From positions 53,515-117,514 of the forward strand of contig CANHVU010000009.1 in NCBI GenBank assembly GCA_947464275.1: DNA of 64,000 nt, given 5' to 3'. Positions 1 through 8,116 of this stretch are shown piece by piece. Position 1 is the first letter of the stretch. Each line of letters starts with the position of its first letter. The translations under genes and the position numbers were made by a program. The notes beneath the pieces are model-generated. The model was not told the DNA's origin and ran no database searches. It worked only from the letters and a program-made list of their open reading frames with translations. This stretch comes from Bacteroidota bacterium. Lineage in GTDB: Bacteria > Bacteroidota > Bacteroidia > UKL13-3.

Positions 1-85
1 TTCAGATATAAAAATTACTCAAAACTACTTGAAAAGTTTTGATAGAGATTCAGCAAACAAAGCACATAGTAAAGCAGTATTGTAG
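1..85 (+). CDS. Tyrosine recombinase (integrase), C-terminal end only
   Basis: Only the last 27 codons are in the window; the reading frame runs from base 2 to the TAG at 83-85. The peptide contains SDIKITQNYLKSFD, the typical tail of Bacteroidota phage/element integrases. In these, the motif T-Q-x-Y-L-K-S-F carries the nucleophilic tyrosine (here codon 26-28). The catalytic Arg/His residues lie outside the window. A rho-independent terminator follows at 133-171. The position, next to small unknown genes and facing a tRNA-Phe gene 3.5 kb away, suggests it is the integrase of an element inserted at that tRNA. The family call rests on a short peptide. Confidence 0.6.
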   Translation, partial: SDIKITQNYLKSFDRDSANKAHSKAVL

Positions 86-437
86 ATTAAGCAGATAAGA
101 AATCTTATCCATTTTTTAGCATAAATTATTTTAAAAAAGACCTTAGCAGAACTTGTTAAGGTCTTTTTTTTGCTTTTAAATGAAAATTAGTTTTCAACAA
201 AAGTGTGAATACTTGATATACTATTAATAAACAAAGGGTGCAGAAGACATTTCAACAAGTTAGCCACTATCCATTGCACCAAATCATTTAATACAGTCCT
301 TTGCAAAGGGTATTTAGCTATAAATGAATGACAATCTATAAAGCAAATTAAATTTAATCTTATATTTTAAAGTAGGCTAATGTAAATAGTTACAACTTTA
401 TAAAAATAGGAATATCAATTTTGAAAAATCTAAAATC
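86..437. other. Non-coding stretch upstream of the HTH gene
   Basis: Apart from the terminator at 133-171 I see no gene. Two small symmetric elements are present: GGTGCA (237-242) facing TGCACC (275-280), and the perfect 12-bp palindrome CCTTTGCAAAGG at 298-309. They could be regulatory or recombination sites for the element, but nothing in the sequence proves it. Confidence 0.4.
133..171 (+). terminator. Terminator after integrase
   Basis: The stem gacctta (139-145) pairs with taaggtc (156-162), extended by A-run/T-run pairing, and is followed by eight Ts. It lies 48 bases after the integrase stop. Confidence 0.75.
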
Positions 438-716
438 ATGAATATAACAGCAATTGAAAAAGAAGAATTAGAAAAATTAACAAATGCAATCTTTGAAATA
501 AAGGATTCACTTGTAAAAAGAGATGAAGAAGAATTTAGTTCTTCAATCATTGAATCAAAAAAGATTCCAAAACTATTAGGAATTAGCCCAAAAACATGGC
601 AAAATTACAGAGATAAAGGAGTAATTCCATTTATTCAATTAGGTGCTAAAATTTGGGTGAAAAGAAGTGACATTGAAACTTTTTTAAACAATCACTATAT
701 TAATAAAACTGCTTAA
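438..716 (+). CDS. Excisionase/AlpA-type HTH DNA-binding protein
   Basis: This is a 92-residue protein. After an acidic N-terminal helix (residues 1-40), residues about 41-90 form a MerR/excisionase-type winged helix-turn-helix: IPKLLGISPKTWQNYRDKG, then a wing with G-A-K-I-W-V-K-R-S-D-I-E-T-F-L. Proteins of this type in Bacteroidota elements act as excisionase or as the element's regulator. It is the first of three tightly spaced genes (2 bp to the next) downstream of the integrase. That order (int, xis/alpA, then replication or accessory genes) is typical of small integrative elements. The DNA-binding fold is clear; the excisionase role is inferred from context. Confidence 0.7.
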   Translation: MNITAIEKEELEKLTNAIFEIKDSLVKRDEEEFSSSIIESKKIPKLLGISPKTWQNYRDKGVIPFIQLGAKIWVKRSDIETFLNNHYINKTA

Positions 717-718
717 AT

Positions 719-1189
719 ATGAATACTGAATTTATAAAATTAAAGCATGAAGTATTTACTTATCAATTAAAAGAAGGAACTAAAAGCAGTTACCTATTAA
801 TTGAAGGAAAGAAAAATTTATTTACTGAAAGATTATCTTTTTTACCATACAAAGGAAAGACTGGAATAAGGACTGCAAAATATCAAATTGATGGATATTA
901 TAAGAAGAATGATTTAGGACTTTATAAGGCTTTAAATAGTGGTAAAATACATACTAAAATTATGAAAGCAGATGACTTTCCAATGTTTGTTGGTTGGGGT
1001 GAAATAGATGAAAGAAAAAATGTATATGATTTAATTATAATTTACAGTACTAACAATTGTAAAGAATCATTTGAAGTTCACCTATTTAAAGGATTAGCAA
1101 AGATTGAATTTCATAATGAAGTATTCAGCTATTTACAATCATTTATTAATAATAGAAGCACTTTTAATTCATTAAATGAAGTAGCATAA
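719..1189 (+). CDS. Unrecognised island protein
   Basis: This 156-residue soluble protein has no signal peptide or membrane segment. I do not recognise the family. Visible points are a central F-V-G-W-G-E-I-D-E-R segment (around residue 96) followed by a beta-rich stretch and a C-terminal helix rich in F, Y and N. It starts 2 bp after the HTH gene and ends 1 bp before the next gene, so the three are very probably co-transcribed. Base composition is as AT-rich as its neighbours. Confidence 0.55.
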   Translation: MNTEFIKLKHEVFTYQLKEGTKSSYLLIEGKKNLFTERLSFLPYKGKTGIRTAKYQIDGYYKKNDLGLYKALNSGKIHTKIMKADDFPMFVGWGEIDERKNVYDLIIIYSTNNCKESFEVHLFKGLAKIEFHNEVFSYLQSFINNRSTFNSLNEVA

Positions 1190-1190
1190 T

Positions 1191-2141
1191 ATGAACTATG
1201 ATTTTACTAGTTTAATAAAAAATGTAAGTAAGGATAATTTATGTTTTAACTATTTGGACCATGAAGCAAGTTATAGTCAAGGCAAAGAAAAATATATTCT
1301 CAAAGGTGTTAAAAATATTGAAGTTTATCACAATCCTTCTTCTTCAGAAATTAGCCTTAATGCAAACTTTCCTTATTTTATACAAGGACATAATTTTGCT
1401 TTTAGTAGTGAAAAAATGAAAGAAGCAATTCAATATACTTCAGAACTATTAAACATTAATTTGTTTAGTTCTTTGGTAAAATCATTTGAGTTTGGTAGCA
1501 TAATTGAATTAAACTTTCCTATTGATGAATTTTTATCAAATCATATTAGCTTAATAGGCAAATCAACACAACCATATTTAACACAAAACAAACTAACTGG
1601 TAAATATTTTAAAGATGGAATAATGGTCCATAAATTATACAATGCTGGTGCAAATATCAAAAGCAAACTTTCAAGCACCATAAGAGAAGATTTAAGCCAT
1701 AATCATGGCTATGATAAGGCTAAGAACTATTTGAAAATAGAAAATCATTATATGAAGCCTAATGTTCATTTTAAGAAAAGAAATTTGTATTTAAATGAAG
1801 TGCTAAGTAATAGCTTTATGAATGAATGCAAAGAAGATTTAATCACAACCTATAAAAGCATAATGAAAACTGGAATTATAAAATTACCTGAAGATAAAAA
1901 AGATTTAAATGCTGGAACTATTCCATTAATAATTTTAAAAGAACTAGAAGCACTATTTCCTTTTAATTCAGAAGAACTTATTTTTGGTAAGCTGAAATCT
2001 ATTCCTGAAGAAATCTTGAACAAGAATGATAAAAAAGCTAGAAAAGCAATTTTAAGTTCAAACTTTGACAAAATAAACAACAATGCTAATTTGAGTAATT
2101 ATGATATTACTTCAAAACTTGAAAGTACTAAAATAAATTAA
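1191..2141 (+). CDS. Unrecognised island protein, possible replication initiator
   Basis: This is a 316-residue soluble protein, the third gene of the block. The middle (residues about 60-190) vaguely resembles the layout of filamentous-phage gene II/X-type replication proteins: a G-H-N-F segment, then a hydrophobic/charged stretch, then G-K-Y-F-K-D-G-I-M-V-H-K-L-Y-N and a Y-L-K-I-E-N strand. No clear HUH motif is visible, so the function is a weak guess from pattern and position. The C-terminal 60 residues are Lys/Asn-rich and low in complexity. It could equally be an element-specific protein of unknown role. Confidence 0.5.
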   Translation: MNYDFTSLIKNVSKDNLCFNYLDHEASYSQGKEKYILKGVKNIEVYHNPSSSEISLNANFPYFIQGHNFAFSSEKMKEAIQYTSELLNINLFSSLVKSFEFGSIIELNFPIDEFLSNHISLIGKSTQPYLTQNKLTGKYFKDGIMVHKLYNAGANIKSKLSSTIREDLSHNHGYDKAKNYLKIENHYMKPNVHFKKRNLYLNEVLSNSFMNECKEDLITTYKSIMKTGIIKLPEDKKDLNAGTIPLIILKELEALFPFNSEELIFGKLKSIPEEILNKNDKKARKAILSSNFDKINNNANLSNYDITSKLESTKIN

Positions 2142-2192
2142 CCCTTTTTATTAAGTATATAAAAAGGTAAGAAATCTTATCCAAACATAAAA

Positions 2193-2636
2193 ATGATTAA
2201 ACCAATTGAACTTGAACAATTATCTTATAAATATATTGATGAATGCTTAAACCATAAAAAAGAGCATGCTTCTGCTTCAGGTAGAATTGTATTGATAACT
2301 GAAAGAAAAATTCCAACAATTGATTTTTTTCTTAGAATATGGATTCCAATTCAGAACAAAGAAACAATTTGCAGAAGAACTTATTATAACTGGTTAAATG
2401 GTAATAATGAAGAAAAAATGCACACTATAAAAAGGATTAGTGATTTATTTATTGCACTTGCAATTGATATAGTAGCTAATGAAGCAAAAGGAATATTTTA
2501 TGCTAAAAATAGATTAGGCATGACTGACAAAGCAGTAATTGAACAGCAAGAAATAAAACCAATAATTATAAATTTAGGTAGTGGAATAAATCCAAAAGAA
2601 GATGACAACTATAAATACTTACAGCCAGCTAATTGA
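2193..2636 (+). CDS. Possible small terminase-like / HTH protein
   Basis: This 147-residue protein has a helix-turn-helix-like stretch ETICRRTYYNWLNG (residues about 57-70). It is followed by a helical region and the segment KGIFYAKNRLGMTDK (about 107-121). An HTH followed by a G-x-x-F-x-x-K-N-x-x-G-x-x-D-K segment and a short beta tail reminds me of phage DNA-packaging small-subunit proteins from Bacteroidota phages. If so, the element would carry a terS-like gene, as phage satellites do. The resemblance is from memory and low confidence; a plain HTH regulator is the alternative. The next gene starts inside its 3' end. Confidence 0.45.
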   Translation: MIKPIELEQLSYKYIDECLNHKKEHASASGRIVLITERKIPTIDFFLRIWIPIQNKETICRRTYYNWLNGNNEEKMHTIKRISDLFIALAIDIVANEAKGIFYAKNRLGMTDKAVIEQQEIKPIIINLGSGINPKEDDNYKYLQPAN

Positions 2637-2826
2637 TTTTATAAGGGCTAACAACCTAAGTATAAAACAAACTAATGAAATAATTACAGCAAGTTTAAAT
2701 GTTATTGTATTAGAAGATTATAACACAAAAGAAGATTTATTAAAAGCAATAGAAACCTACTGGAATAAATGGAAAAACATAAAGGAAAGACCTATTTTTA
2801 TAGGATTAGATATGGATGTTAAGTAA
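2602..2826 (+). CDS. Small unrecognised island protein
   Basis: This 74-residue protein overlaps the 3' end of the preceding gene by 35 bp in another frame, which suggests translational coupling. It is mostly helical by composition and ends I-G-L-D-M-D-V-K. It has no recognised domain. The ATG at 2602 is the only methionine start near the N terminus. Confidence 0.45.
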   Translation: MTTINTYSQLIDFIRANNLSIKQTNEIITASLNVIVLEDYNTKEDLLKAIETYWNKWKNIKERPIFIGLDMDVK

Positions 2827-2840
2827 ATTGAATGTATATC

Positions 2841-3395
2841 TTATGGTAGCTTTGGTTTTTCATTCTTAAATTGAACATATTCATAAGCAAAGTTAGGTTC
2901 TGTATCTTGGCTTACAATTTCCTGCATTTCATTTTCTGAAATTTTGCAAATTATCTTGCCTCCTCCAATTATATAATAATTTAATACTGATGTTTTAACT
3001 TTCATTACTGGTATTTCAACTCTATAAAAAGCCTTAGCAACTTCATATAAAATATCATCCTTATTCAAAGACTTAAGTTGTTTAAATCTGTTTTGTTGCC
3101 ATTTATACCAATTATATTGTTCACTTCTTTTAAGGTTATCAACATCCATAAAACGATTTATGAGAGTGTCAATATTTCCTTCACCATTTAATTCTTTTTT
3201 TATCCAATAATTTGTTACATTATCTACTGAAAATTTACCAACAAAAACAATGCTATCAATTTCAGGTTTAATATCAACCCCTAATGCATTTTCTATAATA
3301 TTTGCTTTAATAATTTCTTTGTAAGGACTTTTATCATTGTTGCAAGCAAACAAAAAAAGAAATAAGACAAAAATTGAATAATTAGTAGTTTTCAT
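2841..3395 (-). CDS. Lipoprotein of unknown function
   Basis: This 184-residue protein has a classic lipoprotein signal: M-K-T-T-N, a run of F/L/V residues and the lipobox L-F-A-C at residue 18. The mature part is charged, with K-x-E-I-x-K-A-N-I and a Trp/Tyr-rich middle, and has no domain I recognise. It is convergent with the preceding genes and is the last gene before the tRNA-Phe end of the element. It could be element cargo or a chromosomal gene stranded by the insertion. Confidence 0.6.
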   Translation of the reverse strand: MKTTNYSIFVLFLFLFACNNDKSPYKEIIKANIIENALGVDIKPEIDSIVFVGKFSVDNVTNYWIKKELNGEGNIDTLINRFMDVDNLKRSEQYNWYKWQQNRFKQLKSLNKDDILYEVAKAFYRVEIPVMKVKTSVLNYYIIGGGKIICKISENEMQEIVSQDTEPNFAYEYVQFKNEKPKLP

Positions 3396-3506
3396 AGGTT
3401 TAATATTTATTTCGAATGTATAGTTTATTTTTGATTATCCAAAAACTGAAAATATAATAATTTTAGCTACTAACTATTAGAAAGAAAAGCTAAAAACAAA
3501 GCAAAC

Positions 3507-3534
3507 TTCAGTTTTGTTTCAGTATAGTTTCAGT
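3507..3534. repeat. Three TTCAGT repeats at 11-bp spacing
   Basis: TTCAGT occurs at 3507-3512, 3518-3523 and 3529-3534, exactly one helical turn apart, 61 bp inside the element from the tRNA-Phe 3' end. Repeats like this near an attachment site often bind integrase or excisionase arms. This role is inferred. Confidence 0.5.
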
Positions 3535-3543
3535 AATACAAAT

Positions 3544-3578
3544 AAAAAAAGCATTGAATAAACTAGTATTCAATGCTT
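3544..3578 (-). terminator. Terminator downstream of tRNA-Phe
   Basis: On the minus strand, the stem AAGCATTGAATA pairs with TATTCAATGCTT and is followed by a run of seven Ts. It begins 17 nt after the tRNA-Phe 3' end and would end that transcript. Confidence 0.75.
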
Positions 3579-3594
3579 TATAAGTTTTTTAATG

Positions 3595-3667
3595 TGGTGT
3601 AGGAGGGAATCGAACCCCCGACACAAAGATTTTCAGTCTTTTGCTCTACCGACTGAGCTACTGCACC
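3595..3667 (-). tRNA. tRNA-Phe (GAA)
   Basis: The minus-strand cloverleaf is complete: acceptor GGTGCAG / CTACACC (one C-A mismatch), D arm GCTC...GAGC, anticodon stem AAAGA/TCTTT with loop CTGAAAA and anticodon GAA (plus-strand 3632-3634), a 5-nt variable loop, and a T arm with TTCGATT. CCA is not encoded. The 3' end faces the accessory genes at 1-3400, as expected when the gene serves as an integration site. Confidence 0.93.
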
Positions 3668-3868
3668 GTTTTGTGGGAGCGCAAAAGTAATTTATTTTGT
3701 CTTTTGTGCAAGTAAATATTATTTTATTTTTCATTATAAATAAAAAATCACTTCAAAACTATTCATTTTCAGGGACAAAACATTTTACTATTAGCTTTAT
3801 TTTTTTTCAATTTAACCTTATATCTTTATGTAAATATTATTATTATTGCCCTAATTCAAATCTTATAT

Positions 3869-5173
3869 ATGATAGCACAGATACTTTTTATATTAATTGC
3901 AGGAATTGCCACCTATTTTTTTGTAAAGAACTTAGGTAAAATAAGACGTAATATTTTATTAGGTAAAGATATAGATCGTACAGATAATAAATCCGCTCGA
4001 TTAAAAACAATGCTTCGTGTAGCTTTTGGCCAAAGCAAGATGGGGACAAAACCTGTAGCAGCTTTTTTCCACTTTATCATTTACGTAGGCTTTGTGCTCA
4101 TTAATATTGAAGTTTTGGAAATATTAATTGATGGAATTTTTGGCACCCACAGAGCTCTTTCGTTTTTTGGACCAATTTATAATGTAGCAATTGGTTTCTT
4201 CGAAATTTTAGCATTTGGCGTATTGGTTGCTTGTGTAGTGTTTTTATCAAGACGCTTTATTATTAAACTACCTCGTTTTCAAAGTGCAGAGTTAAAAGGT
4301 TTTGCCACCAAAGATGCAGCTACCATTTTATTTGTAGAAATAATTCTAATGGGAGCCTTATTAAAAATGAATGCAGCTGATCAAATTTTACAAATGCGTG
4401 GTGCTGCACATTATATCAATGCAGGTTCATTCCCAATTAGTTCATGGTTATTAGTCCCTTTTTTCGATACTTTTTCAACTGATACTTTAATAGCATTTGA
4501 ACGCATTGCATGGTGGTTTCATATTATAGGTATTTTTCTTTTTATGAACTACTTACCATTCAGTAAGCATTTTCATATTATTTTAGCTTTTCCCAATACC
4601 TATTACTCCAATTTAACTGCTAAGGGTAATTTGAACAATATGGAATCGGTAACTCAAGAAGTAAAATTAATGCTTGATCCAAGTGCAACGACCCCTGAAG
4701 GTTACGAACCTCCTGTAAGTTTTGGAGTGAAAGATGTAACTGATTTAACCTGGAAAAATTTGATGGATGCCTATAGCTGCACTGAATGTGGAAGATGTAC
4801 CAGTAGTTGCCCACAGAACCAAACGGGTAAATTGCTTTCTCCTCGTAAAATTATGATGGATACACGCGATAGACTGGAGGAGGTTGGAAAAAACATTGAT
4901 GATAATAAAGGCACTTTTGTTCCTGATGATAAAAATTTACACAGTTTGATTAGTGAAGAAGAATTGTGGGCATGTAATACATGTAATGCTTGTGTAGAAG
5001 CTTGTCCAATAAACATTAATCCAATGGAAATCATTGTAGAAATGCGTAGGTATAAAGTAATGGAAGAAACCAAAGCGCCCAATTCTCTTAATAGCATGTT
5101 TAATAACCTAGAGAATAATCAAGCACCATGGCAGTTTAGTCCAATGGATAGAGCTAATTGGACACAAGAATAA
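3869..5173 (+). CDS. Membrane (Fe-S)-binding oxidoreductase subunit (HdrC/GlpC-like)
   Basis: This 434-residue protein has N-terminal membrane segments (residues about 3-20, 65-90, 108-130, 150-170 and 215-235). They resemble the cytochrome-b-type gamma module of Hdr/nitrate-reductase-like complexes. They are followed by a ferredoxin domain with two 4Fe-4S motifs, C304-x2-C307-x2-C310-x3-C314-P and C369-x2-C372-x2-C375-x3-C379-P. It probably passes electrons between a membrane carrier and a soluble oxidoreductase. In related genomes such a gene usually sits beside a second CCG-domain Fe-S protein. None is here: the next gene (rarA) is convergent. The substrate is unknown. Confidence 0.8.
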   Translation: MIAQILFILIAGIATYFFVKNLGKIRRNILLGKDIDRTDNKSARLKTMLRVAFGQSKMGTKPVAAFFHFIIYVGFVLINIEVLEILIDGIFGTHRALSFFGPIYNVAIGFFEILAFGVLVACVVFLSRRFIIKLPRFQSAELKGFATKDAATILFVEIILMGALLKMNAADQILQMRGAAHYINAGSFPISSWLLVPFFDTFSTDTLIAFERIAWWFHIIGIFLFMNYLPFSKHFHIILAFPNTYYSNLTAKGNLNNMESVTQEVKLMLDPSATTPEGYEPPVSFGVKDVTDLTWKNLMDAYSCTECGRCTSSCPQNQTGKLLSPRKIMMDTRDRLEEVGKNIDDNKGTFVPDDKNLHSLISEEELWACNTCNACVEACPININPMEIIVEMRRYKVMEETKAPNSLNSMFNNLENNQAPWQFSPMDRANWTQE

Positions 5174-5186
5174 AATTGACTAACAA

Positions 5187-6452
5187 TTAATAGCCATATT
5201 TTTCCTTCCACCTCAATTTTAAAAATTGACGTTGTTCGTTTTCGCGTGGATTATTGCCAGGTTCGTAAAACTTTTGCCCTTTTATACCATCAGGTAAAAA
5301 CTCTTGCTCCACAAAATTATTTTCAAATACATGCGCATACTGATAATCAGTGCCATAATTTAAGTCTTTCATTAGCTTAGTTGGAGCATTACGCAAATGC
5401 AATGGAACAGGTAAGTTTCCCGTTTTTCTTACCGTGCTTAAAGCTTCGTCTATGGCTAAATAACTAGCATTACTTTTGGCCGAGGAAGCCATATAAACAA
5501 CTGTTTGCGATAAAATAATTCGTGCTTCGGGCATCCCAATCATTTGGATAGCTTGAAAACAATTAGTGGCTAAAAGCAGTGCATTAGGGTTGGCATTGCC
5601 TATATCTTCGCTTGCTAAAATTAACATGCGCCTAGCTATAAACTCAATATTTTCGCCAGCATCAAGCATTCGAGCTAGGTAATAAACAGCTGCGTTAGGG
5701 TCGCTACCACGCATTGATTTTATAAATGCCGAAATTATATTGTAATGCTCTTCACCATTTTTATCGTAGCTCGCTATTTTTTGTTGTAAAATACGTGTGG
5801 TGTTTTCATTATTAATTACAATTGGTGTAGTATTAGTTTGATTAATAATTAGTTCTAAAATGTTGAGTAATTTACGTGCATCGCCACCGCTATGTAAAAA
5901 CAAAGCTTCGGTTTCCTTAAATTCAATTTGTTTACTTTTTAACCAATCGTCTTTGGCTATGGCGTTGTTAATAATTAGTTGTAAATGTTCGGCTTCTAAT
6001 TCTTTTAAAATATAAACTTGGCAGCGCGATAGCAAAGCGCTGTTTACTTCAAAACTTGGATTTTCGGTGGTAGCACCAATTAATACGATTGTTCCATTTT
6101 CAACTGCACCAAGCAAAGCGTCTTGCTGGCTTTTATTAAATCGATGTATTTCATCTAAAAACAACAGAACTTTTCCAATTTTTTTAGCTTCATCAATTAT
6201 TCGTCTTACATCGGCCACGCCTGCATTAATGGCACTTAAACCATAAAAAGGTAAATTTAATTCATAACCAATTATGCGCGCTAAGGTAGTTTTGCCAACT
6301 CCCGGAGGGCCCCAAAATATAATAGATGGAATACTTTTATTTTGGATTGCTTCGCGTAAAATAGCACCTTTTCCTATTAAGTGTTCTTGACCCGTATACT
6401 CGTCTAGGTTTTGAGGTCTAACACGTTCGGCTAATGGTTTATTTGGGTTCAT
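5187..6452 (-). CDS. rarA: Replication-associated recombination protein A (AAA ATPase)
   Basis: This 421-residue protein belongs to the clamp-loader-like RarA/MgsA/WRNIP1 family, which acts at stalled replication forks. Seen in sequence: Walker A GPPGVGKT (48-55), Walker B LLFLDE (96-101), sensor 1 GATTEN (126-131) and an arginine-finger region SRCQVY. A C-terminal helical tetramerisation domain with the family signature LRNAPTKLMK follows. The length is typical. It is convergent with the Fe-S protein and divergent from rpoN across a 188-bp spacer that must hold both promoters. Confidence 0.95.
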   Translation of the reverse strand: MNPNKPLAERVRPQNLDEYTGQEHLIGKGAILREAIQNKSIPSIIFWGPPGVGKTTLARIIGYELNLPFYGLSAINAGVADVRRIIDEAKKIGKVLLFLDEIHRFNKSQQDALLGAVENGTIVLIGATTENPSFEVNSALLSRCQVYILKELEAEHLQLIINNAIAKDDWLKSKQIEFKETEALFLHSGGDARKLLNILELIINQTNTTPIVINNENTTRILQQKIASYDKNGEEHYNIISAFIKSMRGSDPNAAVYYLARMLDAGENIEFIARRMLILASEDIGNANPNALLLATNCFQAIQMIGMPEARIILSQTVVYMASSAKSNASYLAIDEALSTVRKTGNLPVPLHLRNAPTKLMKDLNYGTDYQYAHVFENNFVEQEFLPDGIKGQKFYEPGNNPRENEQRQFLKLRWKEKYGY

Positions 6453-6640
6453 TTTTTCAGTAATTATGACTGCAATAATAAGCTTCCCAAATACTAGTTT
6501 AACTTATGTATCAATTTATCAATAAATTTTTTGTTATTCATTGTCAATTCTATTCTGTCACACAGTTTTAATTGTTGGTAATATTTAGTTTTTGGCATAA
6601 TTTTTATAAAGGAATTTTATATTTTTGAAAATAATATAAC

Positions 6641-8110
6641 ATGTTAAAACAAGGCCTATATCAAAAACAACAGCAAAAGCTATCGCCTTTGCAAATACAG
6701 TTCATTAAGTTATTGCAACTTAATACTGTAGATTTTTTGCAGCGTATTGATTTAGAAATGATTGAAAATCCTGCCTTGCTTAGCAATAAAGACTCCGATG
6801 CTTCACCAAGTGAAGACCCAAAAACCGAAACTCAAGATACGGATGATTTTGATAAAGATTCAAGCGTAGAAGATTATTTGGCTAGCGAAAGTTTTGACGT
6901 GAAAGAGTATGTTAATGACGAATACGAACCCGATGGTTTTCATTTAAGTGATGAAGGTAATGAAGAACGTAAAGATTCTCCATTAGCCGAAACATCTACT
7001 TTTCATGATGCTTTATTAGAACAATTTAGCGCAGTAGTGACTTCCGAAAAAGAAGAAATTATTGGTAATCAAATCATAGGAACTATTGACGATGATGGTT
7101 ACTTGCGCAGGCCTTTAGATGCTATTATTAATGATTTAGCATTTGCCCAAAATGTGGAAGCTTCAATTGAAGAAATGAAACATGTTTTAGTTAAAATTCA
7201 AAAATTAGATCCTCCGGGAATTGGTGCTACCAGCTTACAAGAATGTTTAATTATTCAGCTAAAACGTAAAGATTATTATAACCGTGCAATTGAATTAGCC
7301 ATAGAAGTTTTAGAAAATTATTTTGAAGAATTTAGTAAAAAGCATTACGAAAAAATAGCTAAAGAACTTCATTTAGATGACGAAAAAATAAAATCAATCA
7401 TTGGTATCATTACTAAGTTAAATCCTAAACCTGGCGACAGTTACGGTGGGCAAGCTGCTCAATACATAATGCCTGATTTTACTTTGAACGATGATGGGGG
7501 CATGTTAAGTGTGAGTTTAAATGGCCGTAATACGCCTGATTTACGTATAAGCCGAACTTACATGGAAGCAATGCAAGCATACGAAAAAAGTACCGCACCT
7601 ACCAAAGACCAAAAGAATACTGTAATGTTTATTAAGCAAAAATTAGATGGTGCTAAATGGTTTATTGATAGTATTAAGCAACGTCAAAATACATTGCTAA
7701 CTACCATGAATGCCATTTTGCAATACCAACATAGGTATTTTGAAGATGGTGATGATAGTAAATTAAGACCTATGATTTTGAAAAATATAGCCGACATGAC
7801 TGGTTATGATATTTCAACTATAAGTAGAGTAGCTAATAGTAAGTATATTCAAACAGGTTGGGGAATCATTCCCTTAAAATACTTTTTTAGCGAAGGTATT
7901 ACTAACGATGATGGCGAGGAAGTAAGTAGTCATGAAGTAAAAAATATTTTAAAAGAAGCCATAGATTCGGAAGATAAACACAAACCTTTACCTGACGAAA
8001 AATTAATGGAAATTCTAAAAGACAAAGGTTATAATATAGCACGCAGAACTGTAGCCAAATACCGCGAACAGCTTAATTTACCAGTAGCAAGACTTAGAAA
8101 AGAACTTTAA
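6641..8110 (+). CDS. rpoN: RNA polymerase sigma-54 factor
   Basis: This 489-residue protein is sigma-54, which directs RNA polymerase to -24/-12 promoters and needs AAA+ activators. Region I at the N terminus is Gln/Leu-rich (QGLYQKQQQKLSPLQIQFIKL) and contacts the activator. An acidic region II follows (about 50-120), then the core-binding domain. The C-terminal RpoN box ARRTVAKYR (467-475) recognises the -24 element. A TATTTTTG hexamer-like -7 element sits at 6620-6627, only 14 bp upstream of the ATG. The aat gene starts 6 bp after the stop and is likely co-transcribed. Confidence 0.96.
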   Translation: MLKQGLYQKQQQKLSPLQIQFIKLLQLNTVDFLQRIDLEMIENPALLSNKDSDASPSEDPKTETQDTDDFDKDSSVEDYLASESFDVKEYVNDEYEPDGFHLSDEGNEERKDSPLAETSTFHDALLEQFSAVVTSEKEEIIGNQIIGTIDDDGYLRRPLDAIINDLAFAQNVEASIEEMKHVLVKIQKLDPPGIGATSLQECLIIQLKRKDYYNRAIELAIEVLENYFEEFSKKHYEKIAKELHLDDEKIKSIIGIITKLNPKPGDSYGGQAAQYIMPDFTLNDDGGMLSVSLNGRNTPDLRISRTYMEAMQAYEKSTAPTKDQKNTVMFIKQKLDGAKWFIDSIKQRQNTLLTTMNAILQYQHRYFEDGDDSKLRPMILKNIADMTGYDISTISRVANSKYIQTGWGIIPLKYFFSEGITNDDGEEVSSHEVKNILKEAIDSEDKHKPLPDEKLMEILKDKGYNIARRTVAKYREQLNLPVARLRKEL

Positions 8111-8116
8111 CAATAC

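Larger units (their letters stand above)
3396..3868. other. Intergenic region holding tRNA-Phe and element boundary
   Basis: This contains three TTCAGT repeats at an 11-bp period (3507, 3518, 3529), the hairpin terminator (3544-3578) and tRNA-Phe (3595-3667). From 3668 to 3868 I see only AT-rich leader of the Fe-S protein gene; the open frame beginning at 3697 is not gene-like. Confidence 0.6.

Noticed and set aside
3697..3939. 80-residue frame before the Fe-S protein
   Set aside because: AT-rich, low-complexity, overlaps the true gene start and has no coding signature.
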